Assembly (NCBI GenBank): GCA_049999765.1
Contig: JBNGIQ010003922.1
Coordinates: 1-20,805 of the forward strand
Length of the DNA stretch: 20,805 nt
Source of the DNA: Phaeoceros laevis
Lineage: Eukaryota > Anthocerotophyta > Anthocerotopsida > Notothyladales
Direction of reading: 5' to 3'
Shown: piece by piece, positions 1 through 11,338 of the stretch
Layout: each line of letters starts with the position of its first letter
Position numbering within the stretch: the first letter of the stretch is position 1
The notes under the pieces: generated by a model
What the model was told of the DNA's origin: nothing
The model's input: the letters and a program-made list of their open reading frames with translations, nothing else
Databases searched by the model: none
Translations under genes and position numbers: made by a program

Positions 1-551
1 AGCTACTCTTACGCTTGGTAACTCCCATGCCTTTTTACGCTTAGTAACCCGCATGCCTAGGCGATTTGGCGTGCCCCGGCAATTTCGTGTGCCCGGGGGA
101 CTTTGGTTACTTGCTTGCCCGGCTATGTAAGCCGGCTAACATGTCCGCCGGGTAACGGGATTGAACGGGCGCGAACCGGCGCGCCATGGGGGTGGGGGTA
201 GGGGATGGCGGCATGGAGGGGGAAGGGGGTAGGGGATGGCGGCATGGAGGGAGCCGTGAAGGCATACGCCCGTGGCGTATAAGGTGGTGGGGCCAAGCGT
301 GACAGGCCTTAATGGCCTGCGGGTATTGATCGGCTTGCTGCAAACTCAGTAAGCTAGGGCCAAAATAGATCGCCCCGTTTTTGGACGGTGTCCGGAAAAG
401 GGTTAAGACAGACTGAATCAGGACAGACGTGCACAATCGTGCACACAGATAATAAACAGTGAGAACCCAGAAAGAATTTTCCTACAGGCACTTTCACGAG
501 ACAAAAGCTGGCAAGTTGGATCAGCTGCAAAACTGCCCCATAATCAGGGAA
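1..551. repeat. Left flank with short direct repeats, no gene supported
   Basis: I see no convincing coding sequence here. The stretch holds small repeats. A block beginning acgctt and ending in catgcc occurs at about 11 and again at about 37 (period 26, imperfect). A 27-bp G-rich block is repeated without mismatch at 194-220 and 225-251 (period 31). A GC-rich segment at about 117-160 has imperfect inverted parts (gcccggc and gccggc). The right end, up to 551, should include the 3' untranslated region of the aspartate carbamoyltransferase gene, which reads leftward. The repeats could be the edge of a degraded transposable element, but no transposase or terminal structure is visible. Confidence 0.5.
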
Positions 552-2078
<1,527 letters not shown>

Positions 2079-2127
2079 GCCTTAAAACCCTTGAATAGAA
2101 TCTTGTTTACACAGATAAACCCTTGGC

Positions 2128-2134
2128 TTAAATA
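2128..2134 (-). promoter_or_regulatory. Possible TATA box of PYRB
   Basis: The minus strand reads TTATTTAAGCC here, a TATA-like TATTTAA about 50 bp before the ATG at 2078 and about 83 bp before the ATG at 2045. It lies inside the 141-bp gap after the glycerate kinase stop codon. The call rests on position and match alone. Confidence 0.3.
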
Positions 2135-2219
2135 AGGGATGCCCGCTTTTCTCGGTCCGTATTTGTCTGCTGCCCGGCAAAGGGCTCGAAGTTTCCTTCC
2201 TGTCTAATTTGCGAGCTGC

Positions 2220-4553
2220 TCATCCAACTGGATTTCGATCTTGGTTTATTTCAAACTTGAATGTCTTCTCAGGTATAGCTCCTTTCGGCCCTACTCTGTA
2301 AAGAGACGGCAAGTAGGCCTCGTATGCAGGAATGTATCGTGACACGAAGTCCTCCACCTACAGTAGCATGTCACCCACAAATTTAGCAAGATGACACACA
2401 TGTAATCTTCCTTGAGGGGTTTAAACTAGCGGCTATGGGCATACCTCTTCATCCGTCATACCAGGTTTGCCTCCAGAACGCATGGCAACCTCCGCCTGGT
2501 TAACCAAAAAACTACACCAGTCACTAAGGGACTTGGGGGTTGCAGGGAATTATGTTTCTCTCAAACTCTGAGGTTACACACCTCTAGCCGCCACTGGTAG
2601 ATCCAGCTGCGGTCTGGCACTTGGACGATGATCCAGGAATCAACATAGCTGTGCCAGGCTTGTTGGTAGGCATGAAGACGTTGATTAACAATCGCTAGCT
2701 GTCAGACAAACCTGAAAGTCAATTCTAGTTGACAGTGACAATCTGACGACTATTGTAGATCAAACTTTCTATTTTTAGATGACGGATTCACAAAAAGAAA
2801 GCACAGACTGGGAGCAAACCTGAGGATCAACAGCAGCAACCGCAGCTTCATCTAGAGGTTCAAAGCCAAGCATCCATCCTTCAAAGAGGATCACCTGCAA
2901 TCCTCAGCAAAGTGAACTTGTTGTTAGATCCTTTTTGTAAAGCACGCCGCAAAGGGGCCACAAAGTTTACAGTGTTCCTGCAGCAGGTACAGGAAGCTAC
3001 CGCAAGAGGCCCCTCCATCTCAGGCCAAGTTGATGGATCAGCCCTGTCTCCCCTTCCACTCCTTGCAGACTGCAAACCAATTGCCGGCACTAATCAGATC
3101 TTAGAGGCCACAGCTGTTGGGAACGAACAGCCAATCCCAGCCCAAAGGGACATAGTACCTTGTCATATCGAGGACACTTGACCTTGGTACCTACGGAAAG
3201 TGAACAAAAGTGACCTCTAATCAGGACAATCTGCATCGGGCCAATTGCTCAACCAAACATGACAAGAGAATGGAAGAATGTGGAGCTCCGCACCTGCGCT
3301 TCTGAGATTGAGGAGAGCGTTTAGGGTTTGAGATCCCAACTGTACGTCATGGCTGCCTGCATTTCCCCGAAGCTGGCCCATTCACAACTCTTTTGAATAC
3401 AACTTCCGAGATGTCTATAAACGGCAATCACCCCAACAAGAGGAGGGACTGCAGTACTTCTACCTCCAAGAGCTTGTTGCCTGCGTTGTCTTCGGCCAGC
3501 TTGGTCTGCAAATTTCATGCACAATCGGTTCGGTGAGTGACTAGCTATTGTTCCAAATTGCAGTCCAACGTCCAATGCTGCAACAATGACAACAGCTAAC
3601 AACCTGCTCTGCCCCTGTCAGATAAAAATCATCGATGGATATGGCTGCTGCGGGACTGCACCAAAATTGGAAAGTTTTTCGGGGTTAGAGTCTCATTTAA
3701 ATAAAACAGAGAACAGGGTGAGACTGCCTGAACAGACAGTGCCTACCAACCTGCCTGATGCGTTGAAAAGCTGTTCCAGAGAATCAACAATTGTTGTCTT
3801 ACCACAACCTTGGGGTGCGCTTATTCCAATCTGCAGAATGTCATTCGCATTGTGAGGTCTTTGATGCTACACTACAGCCACATGAAACATACCGACTCTT
3901 TCCGGTTCGGAAGGAGTGCCAACAGCTCAGCAAGAAAGTCCTGCAAATTACGATGGCACAGTCTAAACTTCAGCATGGAAGGAGGCGTGCCGTACCACCA
4001 ATGGAGGGGCAGGACCCTCATCTTGCCACCTTGAGCGGTGAAGAGCCAGCTGCTCCTTGCACCACAAGAAGATGGGAACGTAATAGTGAAAAATCCGCTT
4101 CTTTTCAGACTCCGAAAGCTTCAATTCGTCAAATCCTAGATGCCGCGACAGCTGAGCTCCCAGTGTCCGCCAATCCTCTATGCTCTCCTCAACATTGCGT
4201 GCTGAGGTGCCTAACTTTTCCACCAACGGCCCCTGAGAGATGAAGTGACGAAGGTCGGCATCCGACGCTGATGTTTCGTTCTCCACCTCCATTTCCAAGC
4301 TTCTTGACACATCCTTCCTGGGAGTAGATGCGGCGCGGCTCCTTGTTTCCAAGAGCCTCCTGGAGGAAACTGCCAGCAACGTCCGCCATCCAGCTGCCTT
4401 GCTTCTTGCCACGATCACGCAACGGGCATCCGTGCCATGGGCACCTTGAAATGCTCCTAGTCGTGCAGCCGGAGACAGCCCACCGAGTGGTTTCAGGAGC
4501 GAGGATTCCATCGAGAACCACCGAGCCCGGCTGGATGAGAAGGCGATGGTCAC
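2220..4553 (-). CDS. GLYK: D-glycerate 3-kinase, plastid photorespiratory (11 exons)
   Basis: GLYK phosphorylates D-glycerate with ATP to 3-phosphoglycerate, the last step of photorespiration, in the chloroplast. Exons (minus strand): 4553-3996, 3830-3751, 3655-3604, 3505-3464, 3372-3294, 3190-3159, 3069-3001, 2894-2820, 2698-2582, 2495-2445, 2357-2220. All phases agree and give 430 residues; the Arabidopsis enzyme is about 456. Visible motifs are the P-loop APQGCGKTT (residues 191-199), SIDDFYLT (219-226), GNAGSHD in exon 5, CPRYDK (276-281), SGRGDRAD (285-292) and FEGWMLG (308-314). The first 90 or so residues are Arg/Ser-rich and variable, consistent with a transit peptide. Exon 6 is only 32 nt. 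At the exon 4/5 join the usual LLEYRGN reads LLELRGN, so a Leu replaces the common Tyr. The start could also be the Met at residue 15. Introns are 86-165 bp. Confidence 0.93.
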
Positions 4554-5007
4554 ATCAAATGGCGGAAGCCTGGGCGGAGAGAAGATTGACGGACAGTCCC
4601 GAGACTGGCTTGAAAATTCAAATCAACGGATAGGGAAAACGACGAGACACCTTGTGTCGTAGGGAAAACGACGAGACACCTCGACTTTCAGCAAGATCAA
4701 CTGTAACCATCATCCGTACAATTTCAATAAATGATGACAGGTCGCTCCAACTGGCGCCGTGTGGGATCAGACTGCAGGGTCACGCACGTCATCGATCTGA
4801 TTATCTGATGGTATTGGCAAATGCCGCAAACGCCTTATATCTATACAAATCACAAGGATTAGCGCAATAATCACTCTCGAACGTATGTTCGCAATATTAG
4901 CAGACTTGACGACAAGAAATGGGCTTCCAGGAGTTGCAGCCGCGTTGCTGGATTTGGAGTATGGAGATTTGCAGGCGGCCCCAGTACAATTTGCTTCACA
5001 TCATGCT
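4554..5007. promoter_or_regulatory. Intergenic: GLYK upstream region and alpha-SNAP 3' end
   Basis: This 454-bp gap lies between two genes on the minus strand, so it should hold the 3' untranslated region of the alpha-SNAP gene (right side) and the GLYK promoter (left side). It contains a 29-bp tandem duplication at 4631-4685. On the minus strand an AT-rich TATAGATATAA lies at about 4837-4847, too far from the ATG to call confidently as a TATA box. No coding sequence is supported. Confidence 0.5.
4631..4685. repeat. 29-bp tandem direct repeat before GLYK
   Basis: The unit starting tagggaaaacgacgagac occurs at 4631 and again at 4660. The first 22 bases (4631-4652 and 4660-4681) are identical, after which the copies diverge. 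The end of the first unit (gacac, then gtgtc) is also a short inverted repeat. The array sits about 80-130 bp upstream of the GLYK start codon, within its likely promoter or 5' untranslated region. Confidence 0.75.
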
Positions 5008-6993
5008 TCATGTAAGATCATCAAGATCTTCTTCTTTAGCTTTCAAAGCATTCTTTGCCCGGAGCAGAAGAGTCGTTTTCCATTGATCCTGCAGCCGAGA
5101 CAAGTTACTATCCACCACTTTGCCACAACCGCTCATCACTATTTTTGGAGGGACTCCGTCTACTGCACTTACCAAGCGAGTCATGGAATCAAATTCCTTC
5201 ACCACGTCAGTAAATTTCCCCACATCCTCCTCATCAATACTCTTCGCCAAGTCCTGCGGAAGAGCACCGAGATTGTTGTTGGAGTGAAACCTTTCACCAT
5301 GCCAGGAACGAAGCACCACGATTCCAAAGAGTCACTTACCACCAAAAACTTGCACTCACGAGTCAACTCAAAACTTGGATCCCACTCCTGCAGAACTGGC
5401 CGTGAGGGATGAAGGATAAAAGAGAGAAGGTGCAAAAGCAAGATGCAGAGAATGCAGCTAGCGGGGCTTGTATCAGCCAATATGACAACAAAAACCTGAC
5501 CTACCCTGTATTTGTCAAGAGCATTCTGTATAGCAACCTCATCCCCAACTGCAATATGGCATAAGCCAGCGTTCAGGAAGTAGCCCTTCACACTGTACTT
5601 GAGTAGGTTGTTGTCCAACGACTGTCTTCCTACAATCTCAAATATCTCAATAGCCCGTGGGTAGCTGTACAAAACACATGCAGTAAGGTGGTTAGCATGG
5701 ACAGTCCTGCAATCCTGAAATTGTTTGCCCTAGTCATTCAGTCACTAGTAACTGGAGCAACCGAGCTTCTATGGCCCTGTACTCACTCTTCCACCTGAGA
5801 TGCAAGCTGAGCAACTTTGAGCTTGCACTGGTTGCTTGATGAGCTAACCTCCTCTCCTTGATATAACTCTGCTGCCTTGTCGAAGTTCTCTATGGCATTT
5901 GGATAGTCCTCTTCTTTCTCATATAGCTCTCCAATGTCCTGTAAAGCACAGGAACAGCATACATCCAGGTTACGTGCCTAGTGAGTTCGCACAATTCACT
6001 GATTCAACCATACAACACAACTCAAGGACAGAAATCATCAATAAAAATTGCAGTTGGCAGCCTGGGGTGAGTGAAATCGAAACCCTCGTATTCTCACTGT
6101 AGAGGCAACGTACCTTGTAATGTTTTGCAGCTATTTGGAACCGTCCTAGTTCTAAGAAGTATGTTGTTGCAATGTTCAGAGTTCTTACAGCTTCTGAAGA
6201 AAAAACGTGTGAATTGTGAAAGAGTGACTCCTAGATAATCTGCCCTAAAGCGAATTGCATAAGCAAATCCATGGATGGGGACTATCACACCTTTCGGCTG
6301 AGTCTTCTTGTAGCAGTTTGCTGCATCTACGTAGGCCGTCGCTGCTTCATGTTTACTCTCTGACTGTTCAACATGAAGAAATTCTCAAATTGAGGAAAAT
6401 GTTTTTCAGCTACTCCACCTGAGATCTAAATCACGGCAGGAACAGAAACTGACCTACCTTCAAGTGGCAATCAGCGAGCTTTATGTAGGCACCAGCCGCT
6501 CTGTCCCCTACACAAGGAAAGATAATGACTCAGATATAGGACCTCAAGAATCGAAGTGGGAAAAAATCAGAAGAAATCCAGTGAATTGCATACATTATGT
6601 AGGGTTTCATGCTCCAGACAAATCTATGATGCAACGCTAGCTCTAAAGGTCGACTAATTTGGGTCAAAACAGAAATCGCACAAGCTGCCAATGCACAAAG
6701 AAACTGAACTTATCCTGGGCAGACGCACAAGCTGCGAAGGAGAAGCTGTAACTAGCACGCAAGCTACTTCGTAGCGGACAGCTAGGCGGAGATAACAGAC
6801 TACAGATCTGAAGCAGGGCAAGCAGAAGGAGAGTTGAGACAGACAGACAGGCTTTTCCGAGCTTGAAGGAGTTCGCAGCCTTCTCGAGCAGCTCAGCGGC
6901 GTCGTCGTACTTGCTACCGAACAGTCCCCAGCCCTTGAGCTTCTTCTCCGCTTTACGTTCGTAGTCCTCTCCTTGCGCTTCCTGGTCCCCCAT
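5008..6993 (-). CDS. Alpha-soluble NSF attachment protein (9 exons)
   Basis: Alpha-SNAP binds assembled SNARE bundles and recruits the ATPase NSF to take them apart after vesicle fusion; it acts on the cytosolic side of endomembranes. Exons (minus strand): 6993-6849, 6507-6458, 6363-6291, 6193-6114, 5938-5787, 5664-5505, 5387-5340, 5253-5173, 5088-5008. The joins are all in phase and give exactly 289 residues, the length of the Arabidopsis protein. Recognisable blocks are [20 protein letters not shown] near the N terminus, [17 protein letters not shown] in exon 3, [14 protein letters not shown] in exon 6 and [15 protein letters not shown] in exon 8. The C terminus ends DLDDLT and keeps the penultimate Leu needed to stimulate NSF. 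The first intron (341 bp) is the longest, and its donor sits in a short GTCT run. Without RNA the exon 1 donor at 6849/6848 rests on the conserved Trp-Asp join. Confidence 0.95.
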
Positions 6994-7474
6994 CGCAGCG
7001 TCGAAGAGTGCCTCTGAAGATTGGGGTCTCTACTCCCGGTGCTTCCGAGCGTAGTTTACGGGTACTTGACTTCAAACTGAAGTCCTCAAGAAAGGGAGGC
7101 AAAACCCAAGTTGAGCCGAAACTGGCGATGGAGTGCTACAGATTCTTGTGCAACACTCCAGCCTGCTCCGGCAAGGGATGGAGCAAGGTTATGCTCAGGA
7201 CACACTGTGTTTGTCTGCAGAGACGTCCCGGCAGCTTTTACCACCAGAGCACGGATGAGGTACTCTGGATGATCAATGGATGCGAAACTCCTTGTTTGGA
7301 TTTCCATCTAGGCAATATGGATGTTCACTGGGAGTGTCGCGTGAGGATTTCCGAAGGATTGACTTCCCGGTTAGAAAAATCACTCGCTTGGTAATTCGCC
7401 TCTATTGACCGACAGTGCATCTGAAATTCTTGGTTGGCACCAAACAAGGGGTTTGGGATTATGTTTGTGACCCT
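6994..7474. promoter_or_regulatory. Divergent promoter region between alpha-SNAP and the PPR gene
   Basis: This 481-bp stretch separates two divergently transcribed genes and should hold both promoters and 5' leaders. An open frame reads rightward from 7008 to 7394 (with an internal ATG at 7129) in a different frame from the PPR gene. It has no family resemblance that I recognise. It may be an upstream ORF in the PPR leader, or chance. The PPR frame itself is open from 7409, just after a TGA at 7406-7408, but has no ATG until 7475. Confidence 0.45.
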
Positions 7475-10111
7475 ATGTTGGCAGGATGCACCAGGAACGC
7501 TGGTTCTTCTGAGCTCAAAGCTCTGTACGAGGATGGACCGTTGGACAAGGCGATGGATATTCTGCTCCTCTCGGATAAGTCCAACAGTGCTCCTTCCGTG
7601 CAATCATACAGAAAAATTCTGTGGGACTGCAGTCAACGGAAGGCCCTAGCGGAAGCAAAACGTGTGCATGCCCATTTAGTGAAGAACGGGCTGGAGACAA
7701 ACAGGGTGCTTGGTGAAACTGTTGTTGCCACACTAGCCAAATGTGGGAGCCTTGAGGATGCACTGCACGTGTTTGACAGGTTGTTGCACCGTACCTCAAT
7801 CTCTTGGACAGCAATCATCTCGGGTTGCAGTAAGGGTGGACAAGGTAAGGAAGCTTTGAGATTGTACCAGAAGATGCAGGAACAAGCTGTGCAACCAAGT
7901 AAGTACACATTTTTGAACTTGCTAAGAGCTTGCGGAGACTTAGCTGATCTGAATGAGGGAAAAAGAATGCACGAGGAAGTTAGAAGACATGGGTTTGAGT
8001 CGGATTCGTTGGTGAGCACAGCTTTAGTTGACATGTATGGAAGTTGTGGGAGCATGCTAAATGCTCAGTATGTCTTTGACAGGATGTTTCAGCCAGATGT
8101 GGTGTCATGGAATGCATTAATGTGTGGATATACTCAGCAGGAACAGGAAGAAACGGTCTTGCAACTGTATGAAGCCATGCTGGAAGAGGATGTAAGTCCT
8201 GACGCCCGAATCTGTGTCATCGTGCTTAAAGCATGTGGCACTCTTGCAGCCAGAGAAGAAAGCAGGGTTGATGCACGGGATATCAAAGTTGCTTTATTGC
8301 AAAAGGGAAAAGCGATCCATGCAGAAGCAGTTAGGAAAGGTTATCGATCCAATGTGTTTGTCGGCAGCAGTTTGGTGGGTATGTATGTGAAGTGTGGGGG
8401 GATTGTGGATGCACGTCGTGAGTTTGACAGGTTACCAGTGCGCAACGAGGTTTCATGGAATGCGATGATTGCAGGATATGTTGATCAACAAGAATTTGAG
8501 AAGGCCTTGACGTTTTACATGCAAATGCAGGAGGAGATGGTAAGACCCAATGATCGGACCCTTGCTAGCTTGCTCAAAGCATGTGCCAACCTTGCAGAAA
8601 TGGATAAGAGCACACCCATTTATGGGCTTGGTTTGAAGCTAAAGTCCCTGCAAACAGGAAAGGCATTGCACTTGGAGGCGATTGAAAGGGGTTATGCATC
8701 TGATTTATTTGTTGGCACCGCTCTTGTTAGTATGTATGTAAAGTGTGGGAGCGTTTGGAGTGCTCAACGTGTCTTTGAAGCATTGCCTGAACACAATGAG
8801 CTATCTTGGAGTGCAATGATTGCTGGATATGCTCAACAAGAGCAAGAAGAGAAGGCATTTGAGCTGTACAGTCAGATGCGAGACGAAGGTTTGAGACCAA
8901 ACAATTGGATATTGGTCAGCATGCTTAAACTATGTTGCAGCCTTGCACCTAGAGAAGACGACCAGCTTATACATGAACAATGCATAAGAGTGGAGTCTCT
9001 GCAGAGGGGAATGGTCCTACATGCTGAAGCCGCTCAGGGTGGTTATGAAAGAAACGTGTTTGTGGGAAGTAGCATCATTCATATGTATGTGCAGTGCGGG
9101 AGCATCACGAATGCAAAGCATCTGTTTGACAGACTGCCTCAGCATGATGTGGTGTTGTGGAACACGATGATTACAGGCTATGCTCAGCAGGATGATGGCC
9201 ACAAGGCTCTGCAACTGTATGCTGATATGCAAGCCAGTGGGGTGAGTCCAGAGGAAGCAACGTTTCTATCCATCCTAAAGGCATGTAGTAACACAGGTTC
9301 ACGGAGTACATGCATGCAGATTCATGCTGACATCATCGCAAGTGGTGTTTGGAGCATCAATGTGGCAACTGCCCTCATTCATGCATATGGCAAGTGCGGG
9401 AGCATGATGGATGCACAGGACGTGTTTGACTCACTGGACCAGCCAGATACAGTGTCGTGGAATGCTCTAATAGCTGGACATGCCCAGCAAGGAGACTATG
9501 ACAAAAGCGTGCAATGTTTTCAAAAAATGTATCAATCTGACGTCAAGCCAGACGGATTCACATTTCATTCTCTCCTGTCTGCATGCAGTCAAGCTGGCAT
9601 GGTTAACAATGGCCTTGAGTTCTTCACACTTATGGGCACCCAGTACGGCACCTCTCCTTCACAGGAGCATTATGCTGTTATGGTGGACCTCCTTGGCAGA
9701 GCTGGACTTTTCAAGAAGGCGGAGAACTTGCTCACGGAAATGCCAACGCAGCCTGACCTGTCCATGTGGTTGTCCTTGCTAGGTGCTTGCCGGAATCATG
9801 GCAATGTGGTGCTAGCAAGGCGTGCCTTCGATAGCTCATTCCAATTAGCTCCTCAGCACAGTGCAGCTTACATGCTCATGTCAAACATTTATGCTCAAGC
9901 TGGCATGTGGGACCGTGCCAAAGAAATAGATGAGCTGAGGCGAACAGCTGGTGCATGGAAGAAGCGTTGCCAAAGCTGGATTGAACATGAGCAGGAAGTG
10001 CACACTTTTGAGGTCGGAGATTGCACCCACCAGCAAAATCACGTAGTATTTCGATTGCTAGAACACCTTTCTGCGGAACTTGAAAAGGAGGTCTACGAAC
10101 TCTCAATTTGA
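7475..10111 (+). CDS. PLS-class pentatricopeptide repeat protein, E type without a DYW deaminase
   Basis: PLS-class PPR proteins bind single-stranded organellar RNA and mostly specify C-to-U editing sites in plastids or mitochondria. This intronless frame gives 878 residues from the first ATG. I count six S-P pairs, marked by SW(N/S/T)A or LWNT anchors starting near nucleotides 7801, 8104, 8452, 8803, 9154 and 9457. These are followed by L2, S2 (HYAVMVDLLGRAG), E1 and E2 motifs. The tail keeps a PG-box-like SWIEHEQEVHTFEVGD and then stops about 30 residues later, so the zinc-binding HxE catalytic core of a DYW domain is absent. Three L motifs carry a matching insertion. The N terminus at 7475 does not look like a clear targeting peptide, and the frame is open back to 7409, so a spliced upstream exon is possible. 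An E-type editor would need a DYW partner in trans. Confidence 0.9.
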   Translation: MLAGCTRNAGSSELKALYEDGPLDKAMDILLLSDKSNSAPSVQSYRKILWDCSQRKALAEAKRVHAHLVKNGLETNRVLGETVVATLAKCGSLEDALHVFDRLLHRTSISWTAIISGCSKGGQGKEALRLYQKMQEQAVQPSKYTFLNLLRACGDLADLNEGKRMHEEVRRHGFESDSLVSTALVDMYGSCGSMLNAQYVFDRMFQPDVVSWNALMCGYTQQEQEETVLQLYEAMLEEDVSPDARICVIVLKACGTLAAREESRVDARDIKVALLQKGKAIHAEAVRKGYRSNVFVGSSLVGMYVKCGGIVDARREFDRLPVRNEVSWNAMIAGYVDQQEFEKALTFYMQMQEEMVRPNDRTLASLLKACANLAEMDKSTPIYGLGLKLKSLQTGKALHLEAIERGYASDLFVGTALVSMYVKCGSVWSAQRVFEALPEHNELSWSAMIAGYAQQEQEEKAFELYSQMRDEGLRPNNWILVSMLKLCCSLAPREDDQLIHEQCIRVESLQRGMVLHAEAAQGGYERNVFVGSSIIHMYVQCGSITNAKHLFDRLPQHDVVLWNTMITGYAQQDDGHKALQLYADMQASGVSPEEATFLSILKACSNTGSRSTCMQIHADIIASGVWSINVATALIHAYGKCGSMMDAQDVFDSLDQPDTVSWNALIAGHAQQGDYDKSVQCFQKMYQSDVKPDGFTFHSLLSACSQAGMVNNGLEFFTLMGTQYGTSPSQEHYAVMVDLLGRAGLFKKAENLLTEMPTQPDLSMWLSLLGACRNHGNVVLARRAFDSSFQLAPQHSAAYMLMSNIYAQAGMWDRAKEIDELRRTAGAWKKRCQSWIEHEQEVHTFEVGDCTHQQNHVVFRLLEHLSAELEKEVYELSI

Positions 10112-11338
10112 AGGGGTAAAGAACAGACCATTGTTGCTGGTGCGTTCTGGGCCTTCTGGCCACGTTCATCGTCTAATCTATCTCTATCCTGTGAGAGTCC
10201 TCATGGAACTCTGGTTATGATTCAGTTACACAACGACCAAGAGACGAAATTCACGTCAAGAACGTGACTACCACGTTTCTCGCCGACTAGGGCTAACAGA
10301 CTTTCAAACTTGCATGAAATTGTAAAGTTTCCAATTCAAAACAATAACCTAATCCTTCCAATTTCGTGGAAGTTTCAAATGCGGTTCTATACCGAGCAGC
10401 ACGAAAGCATTGTCAGCAGATGGCAGGCTTCAGGAGCGGTCACCAACTTCTTGGTGAGCAGTGTCAGGTTTATTAGCATAGCTCATTCGTCTACATTGGT
10501 CAGCACTGCCTTGCCACAACGGAGCTGCTGTTTTCTAGAAGGACTGTTGTTGGGGGAATTGTCCGGCGCACATTAGGTCTGCACGGTACAAGACTTCTGG
10601 ACCAACCCTAAAACAGGCGCTCAGTGGAAGAAGAAGTCGTTTTTGTGATTTGCTCACGGCGACAAGCACCACTAGCATAAGCCACAATGGTAACCTCATC
10701 ATAGCGCACAAAGACGTCAGGCAAAGATCTATAGTATACGCGTACACAACCAAAGCATTCACCAACAGCAAGGCCTCAGATATAAATGAAAGTGTCTGAA
10801 TCCAGAGCCATAAGGCTTCATAGAAAGCCGGATATTCGTCCTCACTGGCCTTCTGCACTGCAACCCAATCAGGCAAACGAGCAACACTACAGAGGTCTTG
10901 CGCTAGCAGGCAGGACTAGCCCAAAAGTAGACTGTTCCAGCACAGATGTGTGAAACGCGGTAACTATTGTGCTCAGAAGTCGCACAAAGCCATTTGTTTC
11001 ATGATCAGTTCGTCTTGCTACAGCCACACCATGGCGAAAGGAGGTTTGCTGTGAAAAGCCCACCACCTGGTACATGCAGCAGGACCAACTCGCTACTCGT
11101 GACTTCAACATCAACATCAAAACAACTTGGACACACTCCGCTACCAAAATCTCAGGGCTCCGAAGCTGCAAGACCGCGCAACCACCACGAACTCAGAACT
11201 CGATGTCGGCAGCCAGCTCTGAAATAGGTCTGATTTCTAGGTCAAATGACGGGCCGAAACGAATTCCGATGTGACCAAAACGGGCCCGGTTCCATCACTG
11301 GTGACAGCGACCGTTTGCTTCCGTTTGCGCTTCGAAGG
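10112..11338. other. Intergenic region after the PPR gene
   Basis: About 1.2 kb with no gene I can support. The left part should hold the PPR 3' untranslated region. A minus-strand open frame at 10535-10876 is hydrophobic in its middle but has no homology that I recognise, and no splice or start context makes it convincing. The right end (from about 11246) is an in-frame upstream extension of the NlpC/P60 gene and may be its leader or a longer N terminus. Confidence 0.5.

Noticed and set aside
3321-3602. Translation reading VYRHLGSC as the expected YRGNAGSH block of GLYK
   Set aside because: A better exon nearby (3372-3294) gives RGNAGSHDVQL in the right phase with an AG acceptor, so the resemblance was accidental.
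4885-5412. A 175-codon rightward open frame
   Set aside because: It overlaps alpha-SNAP exons 7, 8 and 9 on the other strand, which are conserved; its composition looks random.
10535-10876. A minus-strand frame with hydrophobic, membrane-like stretches
   Set aside because: There is no recognisable family, no neighbouring exon that continues it and no promoter context. Hydrophobic runs arise easily in T-rich frames.
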